DNA of 64,000 nucleotides from contig CAZKXI010000013.1 of NCBI GenBank assembly GCA_964556755.1, positions 1 to 64,000 of the forward strand, in the 5' to 3' direction. Made by a program: the position numbers and the translations under genes. How positions within the stretch are numbered: the stretch's first letter is position 1; each line of letters starts with the position of its first letter. Under the pieces are notes generated by a model. The model saw only the letters and a list, made by a program, of their open reading frames with translations, did not search any database and was not told where the DNA came from. The stretch is from UBA4085 sp964556755. Its GTDB lineage: Bacteria; Acidobacteriota; Aminicenantia; Aminicenantales; UBA4085. Positions 1-8,200 of the stretch are shown in pieces.

Positions 1-87
1 GACAGGCGAAGCCCGCCCTCGCGGAGGCGTCCGAGGCGGCGGCCTCGTCGAGGACGGGCACGGCTGGTCACGGACGGCGGGGCTGGA
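1..87. other. unassigned window edge
   Basis: These bases lie downstream of the dnaE2-like stop codon. One plus-strand frame stays open from base 3 to a TGA at 110-112 and could be the tail of a convergent gene whose body lies outside the window, but the 33 or so residues are low-complexity (Ala/Ser/Gly/Arg) and match nothing I recognise. No hairpin or promoter was seen. Confidence 0.2.
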
Positions 88-2991
88 TCAAAACGCTCTG
101 ACGAAGGCACAGTCGTAGATCTTCACTTCCCCCGTGCCGTCTTCCCGGGGCTCGCCGCGGAGGCAGCAGACGGGCGGCTCGCCGGAAGCCCGGCACGGCC
201 CGGCGCCGACGCCCTCCAGCGTCCCGGTCTCGTCCTCGAAGAGGTAGAAGTACTTGCGGCCGCCGCGCACGTCCTTGCCCCGGGCGTCGACGACGCGGAC
301 GACGAGATCGACCGTCCGGCCGAGATGCCGGCGCAGATCCTTGACCCGCAGGCCGGGCCGCCGGCCCTCATAGAGGGCCAGCGGATCGGCCTCGGGGCTG
401 AAACCCAGCGTCTCCAGGAGCATCTTGGCCTTCTCCCGGGGGGCCAGGTCGGAATCGGGCTCGACGCCCTCCACGCCCTGGACGAAGCGCAGGACCTGAC
501 GCGTGCGGCGGGACTCCAGCGAGTCGAAGAGGCCGGCTTTGACCAGGATGAAGAGCTCCGACTTGGACGGCCGCAGGCGATCCAGGGCGTCCTCCAGCGA
601 GAGGTAGAGGCCCGACTCGTCCCGCTCCGCGACGATCCGCTCGGCCGTCTTCAGGCCCAGCCCCTTGATCGACAGAAGGCCCACCCGGATGGCCCCGGCC
701 TCGATCCCGAAGCCGAGGCCGCTGCGGTTGACGTCCGGGCCGAGGATGCGCAGGCCCAGCCGCTTGGCCTCCTCGACGTACTCGGCCAGGCCGTAATAGC
801 CGCCGCCGGCGTTGAGGACGGCCGCCATGTAGGGCCCGGGATGGCGGGCCTTGAGATAGACGGCCTGGTAGGCCATGGCCGCGTAGGAGGCGCTGTGGGC
901 CTTGTTGAAGGCGTAGGAGGAGAACTTCTCCAAGTCGGCCCACAGCCGGTCCACGTCGGCCGGAGCGTGGCCGCGGGCCAGGGCCGAGCCCCGGAAGCGC
1001 GCCCGCCACTCCCGCAGGGCCGGCGTTCCCTTGCGCTTCAGGGCCCGCCGCAGGATGTCGCCGTCCCCGGGCGGAAATCCGGCCACCCGCTCGGCCGCCT
1101 GCATGACCTGCTCCTCGTAAAGAAGGAGGCCGCCCGTCTCCGGCAGGATCCGCCGCAGGAAAGGATCGCCCGCCCCGCCCCTCCCCTCCCGGCCGCGGAG
1201 CAGCGCCTCCTTCATCCCGGACTCGGTCGGGCCGGGGCGGATGAGGGCCAGGGCCTGGACCAGGTCCTCCAGGCTGGCCGGCTTCATCCGCCGCAGCAGG
1301 TTCATCATGGCCGGGCTCTCGACCTGGAAGCAGCCGATCGTCCGGGCTTCCTTCAGCAGGGCGAAGGCGGCCGGGTCGCGGCCGGGAATCGCCTCCAGGC
1401 CCAGCCCCGCCTTGGCCGCGGAGACGGCCGCCAGGCCCCGGACCGAGAGCAGGTCGAGCTTGATCAGCTTGAGGTCCTCGACCGCGTCGCGATCGAAGTG
1501 GGCCATGGCCCGGCCCCGGGCCGAGACGGCCAGCGGCAGGGCCCGGTCGGCCGGGGCCGGAGTCAGGATGACGCCGCCGACATGGAGCGAGACTTCGCTG
1601 TGGACGCCGGTCAGGTCGGAGGCCAGGTCCCAGATCTCCTTGTATCCGGACGGCGGAGCCTCCTTCCGCAGGTGGGCCGGCTCGGCGAAAGAGGGCGCCT
1701 TCCGGCTGAGGGACCGCGACTCGTCCGGCGGCAGTCCGAAGGCCCGGGCCGTCTCGTAGAGGGCCGAGCGGGCCCCGTAGCTCTTGAGGCTGCAGACGAA
1801 GGCCGCTCCCGTGCGGCCCGCGCCGTAGGTCCTCAGGACGTAGTCCAGGACCCGGTCGCGGTAGCGGGAGTCGAAGTCCAGGTCGATGTCCGGCGGATCG
1901 TCCCGCCCGGAGTTGAGGAAGCGCTCGAAATAGAGGTCGTGGGCCAGGGGATCGACGTGCGATAGCCCGAGCAGCCAGGCCAGGTAGGACGAGGCGCCCG
2001 AGCCCCTGAGATTGTGCAGGATGCCCTCGCGGCGGGCGAAGGCCACGATGTCGTGGACGATCAGGAAATAGGGGGCAAACCCCGACCGCTCGACGGCCCG
2101 CAGCTCCCTCAGGGCCCGCTCGCGCCCGCCGCGGCCGAGGCCGGGCCGGGCCCGGAGCCGGGCCACCACCTCCCGGCGCAAGCCCGTCGGGAAGAGGTCG
2201 GGCGGCAGCGGGGGCACGACGCGCGAGAAGTCGAAGGCGCAGCGGCCGGCCGCCTCCCGGGCGCCGGCGAAGGCTTCGGCCGCTTCGGGTCCGAGGCGGC
2301 GCAGGGCCAGGGCTTCCTGGTCCGGCCCGAAGCGGCGCACGGCCCGGGCCAGGCGGGCCCACTCGGGCGGGTAGGGCCTCTTGCGCTCCATGGCCCGCAG
2401 CAGGACCAGCCGCTCGGGCGAGCGGACGTATTTGAGCGGCTGGGCCCAGACGAGCGGCAGGCCGTGGGCCCGGGCCAGCTCCCGGGCCCGGCCGAAGCGC
2501 CCCCAGTCGGCCCCCTGGCAGAGGCCGCCCTCCCCCGCCCCGGCCCGCAGGCTTTCGATCAGGGCGGCGAAGGCCGGGCCGCCGTCGGGCCGGCCGTTGG
2601 TCCATTCGCTCTCCCCCGCCGCGCCCGCCTGAGCGGCCGGCAGGTCCTGGACCGGCCCCGGGGGGAGGAGGACCGTGACCAGGTCCTTCAGCCGGCCGGG
2701 ATCGGCGATCCGGCGGCGGTTGAGAATCTCCATCAGATCGGCGTAGCCGCCGGGGCCGCGGACCAGGAAGAGGAGCGGCCGGCCCCCGACCGCGACCTCG
2801 CAGCCGAAGATCGGGGAGAAGCCGGCCGCGGCCGCGGCCCGCTTCCACTTGGCCCAGCCGTAGAGGACGCCGATGTCGGACAAGGCCATGGCCTCCAGGC
2901 CGCGGCCCGCCGCCCAGGCGGCCAGCTCTTCGAGGGTCGCCCCGCCCTGGCCGCGGCTGAAGGTCGAATGGACGCGCAGGGGGACGAACAT
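88..2991 (-). CDS. dnaE2: error-prone DNA polymerase III alpha subunit (DnaE2/ImuC-like)
   Basis: C-family DNA polymerase. The N-terminus is a PHP domain (about residues 1-100), the palm carries the catalytic pair in PPDIDLDFD (about residue 367) and a third Asp in KLDLLSVRG (about 511), then helix-hairpin-helix (about 780-830) and OB domains (about 885-960). At 967 residues it is shorter than replicative DnaE (about 1160) and ends soon after the OB fold, as expected of DnaE2, which lacks the tau-binding tail. The PHP motif normally reading TDH reads SDI here, so its metal site is probably dead. It starts 4 bp after the dinB stop, so the two are co-transcribed and probably translationally coupled. 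The lexA-dinB-dnaE2 order marks it as SOS-induced translesion polymerase. A second, essential dnaE must lie elsewhere in the genome. Confidence 0.88.
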   Translation of the reverse strand: MFVPLRVHSTFSRGQGGATLEELAAWAAGRGLEAMALSDIGVLYGWAKWKRAAAAAGFSPIFGCEVAVGGRPLLFLVRGPGGYADLMEILNRRRIADPGRLKDLVTVLLPPGPVQDLPAAQAGAAGESEWTNGRPDGGPAFAALIESLRAGAGEGGLCQGADWGRFGRARELARAHGLPLVWAQPLKYVRSPERLVLLRAMERKRPYPPEWARLARAVRRFGPDQEALALRRLGPEAAEAFAGAREAAGRCAFDFSRVVPPLPPDLFPTGLRREVVARLRARPGLGRGGRERALRELRAVERSGFAPYFLIVHDIVAFARREGILHNLRGSGASSYLAWLLGLSHVDPLAHDLYFERFLNSGRDDPPDIDLDFDSRYRDRVLDYVLRTYGAGRTGAAFVCSLKSYGARSALYETARAFGLPPDESRSLSRKAPSFAEPAHLRKEAPPSGYKEIWDLASDLTGVHSEVSLHVGGVILTPAPADRALPLAVSARGRAMAHFDRDAVEDLKLIKLDLLSVRGLAAVSAAKAGLGLEAIPGRDPAAFALLKEARTIGCFQVESPAMMNLLRRMKPASLEDLVQALALIRPGPTESGMKEALLRGREGRGGAGDPFLRRILPETGGLLLYEEQVMQAAERVAGFPPGDGDILRRALKRKGTPALREWRARFRGSALARGHAPADVDRLWADLEKFSSYAFNKAHSASYAAMAYQAVYLKARHPGPYMAAVLNAGGGYYGLAEYVEEAKRLGLRILGPDVNRSGLGFGIEAGAIRVGLLSIKGLGLKTAERIVAERDESGLYLSLEDALDRLRPSKSELFILVKAGLFDSLESRRTRQVLRFVQGVEGVEPDSDLAPREKAKMLLETLGFSPEADPLALYEGRRPGLRVKDLRRHLGRTVDLVVRVVDARGKDVRGGRKYFYLFEDETGTLEGVGAGPCRASGEPPVCCLRGEPREDGTGEVKIYDCAFVRAF

Positions 2992-2995
2992 GGCC

Positions 2996-4279
2996 TCACC
3001 GGGTCAGGGAGGCCGTCTTGAGGACGTAGCCCCGGCCGGGGTCGGCGGGATAGACGCCGTCGAGCATCTTCTCGCGGGCGGTCAGGACGGAGCCGAAGCC
3101 GTAGCGGTCCCGGACCTCGTCCAGAGCCGCCCCCAGACGCTCGCCCCTGTCCGAGGCCGTCTCGAAGAGGGGCAGGGGCCGGCCGCGGACCAGGTCCGAA
3201 GCCTTGACGCCGACCAGGCGCAGAGCCAGCCGCGTCCCCCGAAGGAGCGGGAGGAAGAGCTCCTCGGCGATGCGGAAGACGTCCCCCATGTCCTGGCACG
3301 GCGTCAGCAGCAAGCGACGGCGGACCTCGGTCCGGAAGTCGGACGTGCGGGCCTTGACCTCGATGACGTGGGCGTAGCAGCACGCCCGCCGCAGGGCCAG
3401 GGTCAGGCGGTCGCAGAGGTAGGCCAGGTGGGCCAGCAGGAGCCGCTCGTCCCAGAGGTCCTCCAGGAAGGTCGTCTCGCGGGAGACGGACTTGGGCGCG
3501 GAGGAGGTCGTGATCGGCCGCGGGTCGAGGCCGCGCGAGTGGAGGTAGATGTCGTCGCCGCCCAGGCCGAAGATCGAGCGCAGGGAGCCGTGCGGCAGGC
3601 CCCACAGGTCGCCGATCGTCTGCACGGCCAGCATCCGCAGCAGGACCTGGGTCTTGGGGCCGATGCCGGGCAGGCTGTCGATGGGCAGGCCGCGCAGGAA
3701 GTCCTCCTCGCCGCCCGGCGGGATCTCGAAGTAGCCGGCCGGCTTGGCCCGACGGGTGGCCAGCTTGGCCAGGATCTTGTTGGATCCCACCCCGACCGAG
3801 ACCGTCAGGCCCGTCTCGCGACCGATGCGGGCCTGTAGGGCCCGGGCGGCGCCGCTGAAGGAGGGATAGAGGTGGCGGCAGCGGGTCAGGTCGAGGTAGG
3901 CCTCGTCGATGGAGGTCTCCTCGACGTCGGGAGTGGCCTGGCGGAGGATGGCGAAGAAGCGCTCGGAGAAAGACTGGTAGATCTGGTAGTTGCCGCGGAC
4001 GAAGACGCCCTGGGGGCAGAGCTTGGCCGCGGTCCGCAGGGCCATGCCCGAATGGACGCCGTAGCGGCGGGCCTCGTAGGAACAGGTCGAGGCGACGCCC
4101 CGCTCGTGGGGCAGGCCGCCGACGATGACGGGCCGGCCCCGCAGGGCGGGGTTGAGCAGGACCTCGACGGAGGCGAAGAAGGCGTCGATGTCGACGTGGA
4201 CGATGAAGCGGTTCCGGCTGAAGGAGGGCGCCGCGGACCGGGAAGAACGGGAGCCCGTGGCCGCCAAGGTCGCGCTCAT
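2996..4279 (-). CDS. dinB: Y-family DNA polymerase IV (DinB)
   Basis: Translesion polymerase. Catalytic carboxylates are intact: D30 in HVDIDAFFASVE and D125-E126 in SIDEAYLD, with Phe at the steric-gate position, so this is an active polymerase and not the inactive ImuB paralogue that partners ImuC in many bacteria. The helix-hairpin-helix (LPGIGPKTQ) and little-finger regions follow. The sequence PLPLF sits where Y-family proteins carry the beta-clamp binding motif. At 427 residues it is longer than E. coli Pol IV (351), with a Ser/Arg-rich leader of about 24 residues before the first strand; no better internal start was found. It lies between lexA and the dnaE2-like gene, preceded by an 86-bp spacer with a strong hairpin. 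Confidence 0.93.
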   Translation of the reverse strand: MSATLAATGSRSSRSAAPSFSRNRFIVHVDIDAFFASVEVLLNPALRGRPVIVGGLPHERGVASTCSYEARRYGVHSGMALRTAAKLCPQGVFVRGNYQIYQSFSERFFAILRQATPDVEETSIDEAYLDLTRCRHLYPSFSGAARALQARIGRETGLTVSVGVGSNKILAKLATRRAKPAGYFEIPPGGEEDFLRGLPIDSLPGIGPKTQVLLRMLAVQTIGDLWGLPHGSLRSIFGLGGDDIYLHSRGLDPRPITTSSAPKSVSRETTFLEDLWDERLLLAHLAYLCDRLTLALRRACCYAHVIEVKARTSDFRTEVRRRLLLTPCQDMGDVFRIAEELFLPLLRGTRLALRLVGVKASDLVRGRPLPLFETASDRGERLGAALDEVRDRYGFGSVLTAREKMLDGVYPADPGRGYVLKTASLTR

Positions 4280-4299
4280 CCGGCGCCCCTAGGAAAGAC

Positions 4300-4340
4300 G
4301 GCGGCCGCGGGTCCGATGGGAACGGAGCGCCGCGGCCGCC
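4300..4340 (-). terminator. strong hairpin between lexA and dinB
   Basis: A perfect 11-bp inverted repeat, GGCGGCCGCGG at 4300-4310 with its complement at 4330-4340. The loop holds a further 4-bp complement (TCCG 4312-4315, CGGA 4323-4326). It fills most of the 86-bp lexA-dinB spacer. There is no T-run, so it could be a partial terminator, an attenuator or an mRNA-stabilising stem that sets dinB/dnaE2 levels below lexA. The structure is directly visible; the role is inferred. Confidence 0.5.
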
Positions 4341-4365
4341 CGGTTGGGAAGGAAATGGGGCATGG

Positions 4366-4974
4366 CTAGTATTTCCGCAGGACGCCGACCACACGGCCCA
4401 CGACCTGCAGCTCGTCGACCTCGAAGGGCGCGAAGGAGGGGTTCTCGGGGACGAGAAGGGTCCGGCCGCCCTCGCGTCGAAGCCGCTTGAGGGTCACCGA
4501 GCCGTCCGCCAGCCGGGCCACGATCATCTCCCCCGGGCTGGCTGTGTCGGTCCGCTCCAGGAGGACGTGGTCGCCGTCGTCGATGTAGGCGTCGATCATG
4601 CTCTTGCCCTGGACCCGGATGCAGAACACGTTGCCCCGCCGGCGACCGATCATCCAGTCGGGAATGTCCATGGACTCGCCCGGAACGTCGAAGGCCTCCT
4701 GGGGCGATCCGGCCGGGACCAAGCCGAGGAGCGGCACCCTCATCCGCCCGTCCGGACCGCCGGAGGGACGCCCGGCCAGCCGCAGCTCGCCTCGCTCGCG
4801 CCGCAGGCAGCCCTTGCGCTCCAGGCTGGCCAGATGCTTGAAGACGGCCGACGGGCTGGCGATGCGGAGGCCGGCCCCGATCTGGCGGATGGTCGGCCCG
4901 CTGCCGTGCTCAAGGACGAAGGACTCGACGAAGGCCAGGATGTCCCGCTGACGGCGGGTCAGCTCGCGGCGCAT
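4366..4974 (-). CDS. lexA: LexA SOS repressor
   Basis: Repressor of the SOS regulon that cleaves itself when stimulated by RecA. An N-terminal winged helix (ELTRRQRDIL onward) is joined to an S24 peptidase domain with cleavage bond A88-G89 in LVPAGS, nucleophile S125 in GKSMIDAY and general base K163 in VTLKRL, so autoproteolysis should work. I chose the ATG at 4974 because the product is then 202 residues with LTRRQ at position 5, matching E. coli LexA in both respects, and GGTGA lies 5 bases upstream. The frame stays open to 5040 with ATGs at 4986, 4998 and 5004, but these fall within an 11-bp direct repeat that looks like an operator. It heads the lexA-dinB-dnaE2 unit. Confidence 0.93.
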   Translation of the reverse strand: MRRELTRRQRDILAFVESFVLEHGSGPTIRQIGAGLRIASPSAVFKHLASLERKGCLRRERGELRLAGRPSGGPDGRMRVPLLGLVPAGSPQEAFDVPGESMDIPDWMIGRRRGNVFCIRVQGKSMIDAYIDDGDHVLLERTDTASPGEMIVARLADGSVTLKRLRREGGRTLLVPENPSFAPFEVDELQVVGRVVGVLRKY

Positions 4975-4975
4975 G

Positions 4976-4998
4976 TTGTTCACCATTTTGTTCACCAT
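4976..4998 (-). promoter_or_regulatory. candidate LexA operator (direct repeat)
   Basis: On the plus strand TTGTTCACCAT occurs twice, at 4976-4986 and 4988-4998, a perfect 11-bp direct repeat with a 12-bp period placed just upstream of the chosen lexA start. The core reads GTTC-N8-GTTC. Alphaproteobacterial LexA boxes are direct repeats GTTC-N7-GTTC, so a direct-repeat SOS box of slightly different spacing is plausible. The repeat also contains the lexA ribosome binding site, so LexA binding here would give tight autoregulation. Repeat seen; operator role inferred. Confidence 0.5.
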
Positions 4999-5081
4999 GT
5001 CCATGATAGGCGCCGCCGGGCCTTTTGTCAAGAAGGTCAAGGGCTTGGAGATGAAAATTGATCTTCACCCCAAGTATCGAC

Positions 5082-5109
5082 TTGACAGATCCGCCCCCCA
5101 CCATATATA
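5082..5109 (+). promoter_or_regulatory. sigma-70-type promoter for the PilZ/LuxD-like gene
   Basis: TTGACA at 5082-5087 and TATATA at 5104-5109 with a 16-bp spacer; shifting by two bases gives TATAGT with 18 bp. It is followed by a leader of about 115 bases to the ATG at 5230 and is divergent from lexA, whose start lies about 110 bp away. The perfect -35 is unusual for this GC-rich window. Confidence 0.6.
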
Positions 5110-5229
5110 GTGGGGCAGGACCGTGTCTCGGATTTTTACATTTTCGAGGCCGCCGGACGACTAAACCTATCCAAGGGGGGCGTGGGAGGCGGAAAGGCGG
5201 AGATCATCGCCGAAAGACGAGGCCTGAGC

Positions 5230-8200
5230 ATGACGATGAAAGCGGCTGAAGCGGCCTCCGCCGACAAGCCGGTCTTGGTCATCGTCCACGGCGAGACCGT
5301 CAAGATCCGGGCTTTGAAGGCGGCCTTTGAGGCCGACTTCTCCGTCCAGGTCGCTTCCGGCGTCCGTGAAGCCATCGGCCTCCTCGGCCGTCTGCCGCGT
5401 CTCGACGCCCTGATCATCGATCGCCCCCTCTCGACCCTCGAGTCCGGGGCCGTTCTCCGCTATATCCAGGAGATGGTCGCCCAGCCCGAAGCCGTGGCCA
5501 AGCTGCTCCTCTGCGAGCGGCGGCCCGGCGGCGAGTCTTCGGCCCTGCCGGTGAACGGCTGGGTCGACGAGGTCCTCGAGGAGGATTTCGATCCCCAGCG
5601 CGTCCGCCGCCGCCTCCGCTCGCTGCTCATCCGCAAGACCCGCGAGAAGCGGGCCATCATGCGGACCCGCCTTGGCGGCGCTTCCGTCGAAGCCGACATC
5701 GGCCTGGTCGGCCGGGTGGCCGTCGACAACATCAGCGAGAACGGCATGTACGTCCGGGCCGTGCTGCCGCGCGACTACATCCACCCGATCACGATCCGGG
5801 CCGGCGCCTCGGCCCCCCTTCTGGCCACCGGGCGGGTCGTCCGCGTCGACGAACAGGCCGGCGGCACGGCCATCCAGTTCCTGCTCATGGAAGAGGACAG
5901 CCGGCGGTCCCTGCAGAAGCTCGTCTCCGAGGCCCGCATGGAGAAGGACCTGGCCGACCTGCGGGCCAAGTACCCCTTCCTCCGGCGCGACGGCATCGTC
6001 GCCTTCGACGATCCGGACGGGATCGACCGCCTGCTGGCCGAGGCCTTCGCCGGCCCCGACACGGAGCTGACCGTCATCGGCGTCGGCCAGCGGTCGCCGA
6101 TCGCCATGCGTCCGGCCGGCCTCGAGCCGCGGCGCCTGGTCCGCCTGGCCAGCGACGGCCTCGACGGCCGCTTCAAGACGGCCGACGCGGCCTTCGTCTC
6201 TTTCCAGTCCGGCTACGCCACCTACTCCTTCGAGACGGCGGTCTACCGCATCCCCGAAGGCGGACGGGCCCTGGAATGCCTCTATCCCCGCATCCTCTTC
6301 TATTCGGAGAAGCGGTCCTCCCGGCGGGCCGCCTCGGAGGAGGCCTTGGAGCTGGAGATCCTCCTGCCGCCGCCCTTCCAAAGGATCCTGCGCGGCCCGA
6401 TCGCCGACATCAGCGCCGGCGGAGCCAGCTTCCTGACCGCCGACCGCGAGGTGGCTCTCCTGATCGGGACGCCGCTGCTGGCCGTCCGTATCCTGCAGGG
6501 CGGCCGGGTCCTGCGCGAGGTCCGGGGCGAGATCCGCAACGTCCTCAAGGTCGAGGACGGAAACGGCGGCCTGCTCCGCTACGGCGTCCAATTCGGCATC
6601 GGGCGGATGGCCGTCCAGACCAGCGAGATGGCCGCCTTCGAATCCCTTCGCGAGAAGACCCGGACGCATGACACCGAGAAGCTGCGGACGGGCCCCCGCC
6701 GGCTCTCCGACTTGGCCGAGCTGGCCAAGCGCCCGCCCCAGGTGATCCGCTTGGAGAACGCGGCCGGCGAGGAGATCGTCGGCCTGCTCAACACCTCCTT
6801 CGAGCTGGGCGCCGATCCGGTCCCGGTCGTCCTCATCCCGCCGGCCTTCGGCAAGACCAAGGAGACCCTCTTCGCCCTGGCCGAGACGATCGTCGAGAAC
6901 TTCTACCTGAAGGGCAAGCCCGTGGCCGTCCTGCGCTACGACGGCGTCCGCCGCAAGGGCGAGAGCTTCAAGGACCCGGACGCGCTGGAGCCCCCCTTCG
7001 AGATGATCCACGCCAGCGTCAGCCAGGGCGCCGACGACATCCGGGCCATCCTCGACTGGCTGGAGCTCAACCCGACCCTCAAGGCCAGCGCGGTGGTCCT
7101 GGTGACGTTCTCGCTCTCGGCCCTGGAGGCCCGGGTCGTCCTCCGCCAGGCCTCCTATCGCTCCAAGGTCGGGGGCTGGATCGCCTGCATGGGGACCATG
7201 GAGTTCCGCGAGCTGATGAGCCGGGTCAACTGCGGGCTGGACCTTCTGGAGCAGTATCAGCTGGGCATCGACCTGGGGGTGATCCCCATCCTGGGCAATC
7301 TGATCAGCATGGTCCCCTATGCCTCGGACGTCGTCGCCAACCGGGTCGCCACCCTGGACCAGGCCCGGGAGGACATGGCCGCGATCGATCGGCCCGTGAC
7401 CTGGATCTACGGCGAGCACGACCATTGGGTCAAGGCGGAGTTCGTCCGCGACATCATGAGCGTCCAGGTCGACGCGCCGCGCGAGGTCATCTCGGCCCCC
7501 CTGGGCCACAACGCCCGCACGTCGGAAGAGGCCCTGCAGCTGTTCGGCACCATCACCGACCAGGTCCACCGCATCCTGCACCGCGACTCCCTGCGGCCGG
7601 TCCCGCCCGACAAGGCCAACATGGAGATCATCCGCCGGGCCGAGAAGGACCGGCTGCCGGCCCGCCGGATCAAGGACCGCAAGGCCTACTGGCAGCGCTA
7701 CCTGGTCGGCGAGGACCGGCTGCTGGGCTTCGACTGCATGGCCCTCTCGGACGACTACAAGCAGCTGATGGAGGACGAGCGCCTGGCCCTGGAGATCTCT
7801 CCCGGCGACCGCTTCCTCGACCTGGGCGGCGGAACCGGCAACTTCGTCGAGCATTTGGCCGCCTCCGGCCAGCCGCTGCCCGCCGTGGTGACGATCGCCG
7901 ACCTCATCCCCCAAGCCATGGCCCGGGCCTCGCGCAAGCTGCTGTCGCGCTTCCCCGGCCTGGCCCGCGACGGCCGCTTCGGGCTGCTGGCCCTGGACGC
8001 CGAATTGAACCGCTTCCTGCCGGTGCGCCGCTTCCTGGCCGGCGAGATCGGGCGCTTCCGGACGCTGGCCGAGGAGCGCATCGAGAACCTGCCCCTGGCC
8101 TCGGCCGAGCGCATCGACGAAGCCTACTCCTCGCGCCTGCAGGCCATCCTGAGGGGCGAGGCGGTGACCCCCGCCGCCGACCGCTGGCTGAGGAGCCGCT

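Noticed and set aside
4975..5040. Longer lexA starts at 4986, 4998, 5004 or 5040
   Set aside because: They add residues not found in LexA and would put the direct repeat inside the coding region; the 202-residue form fits the family.
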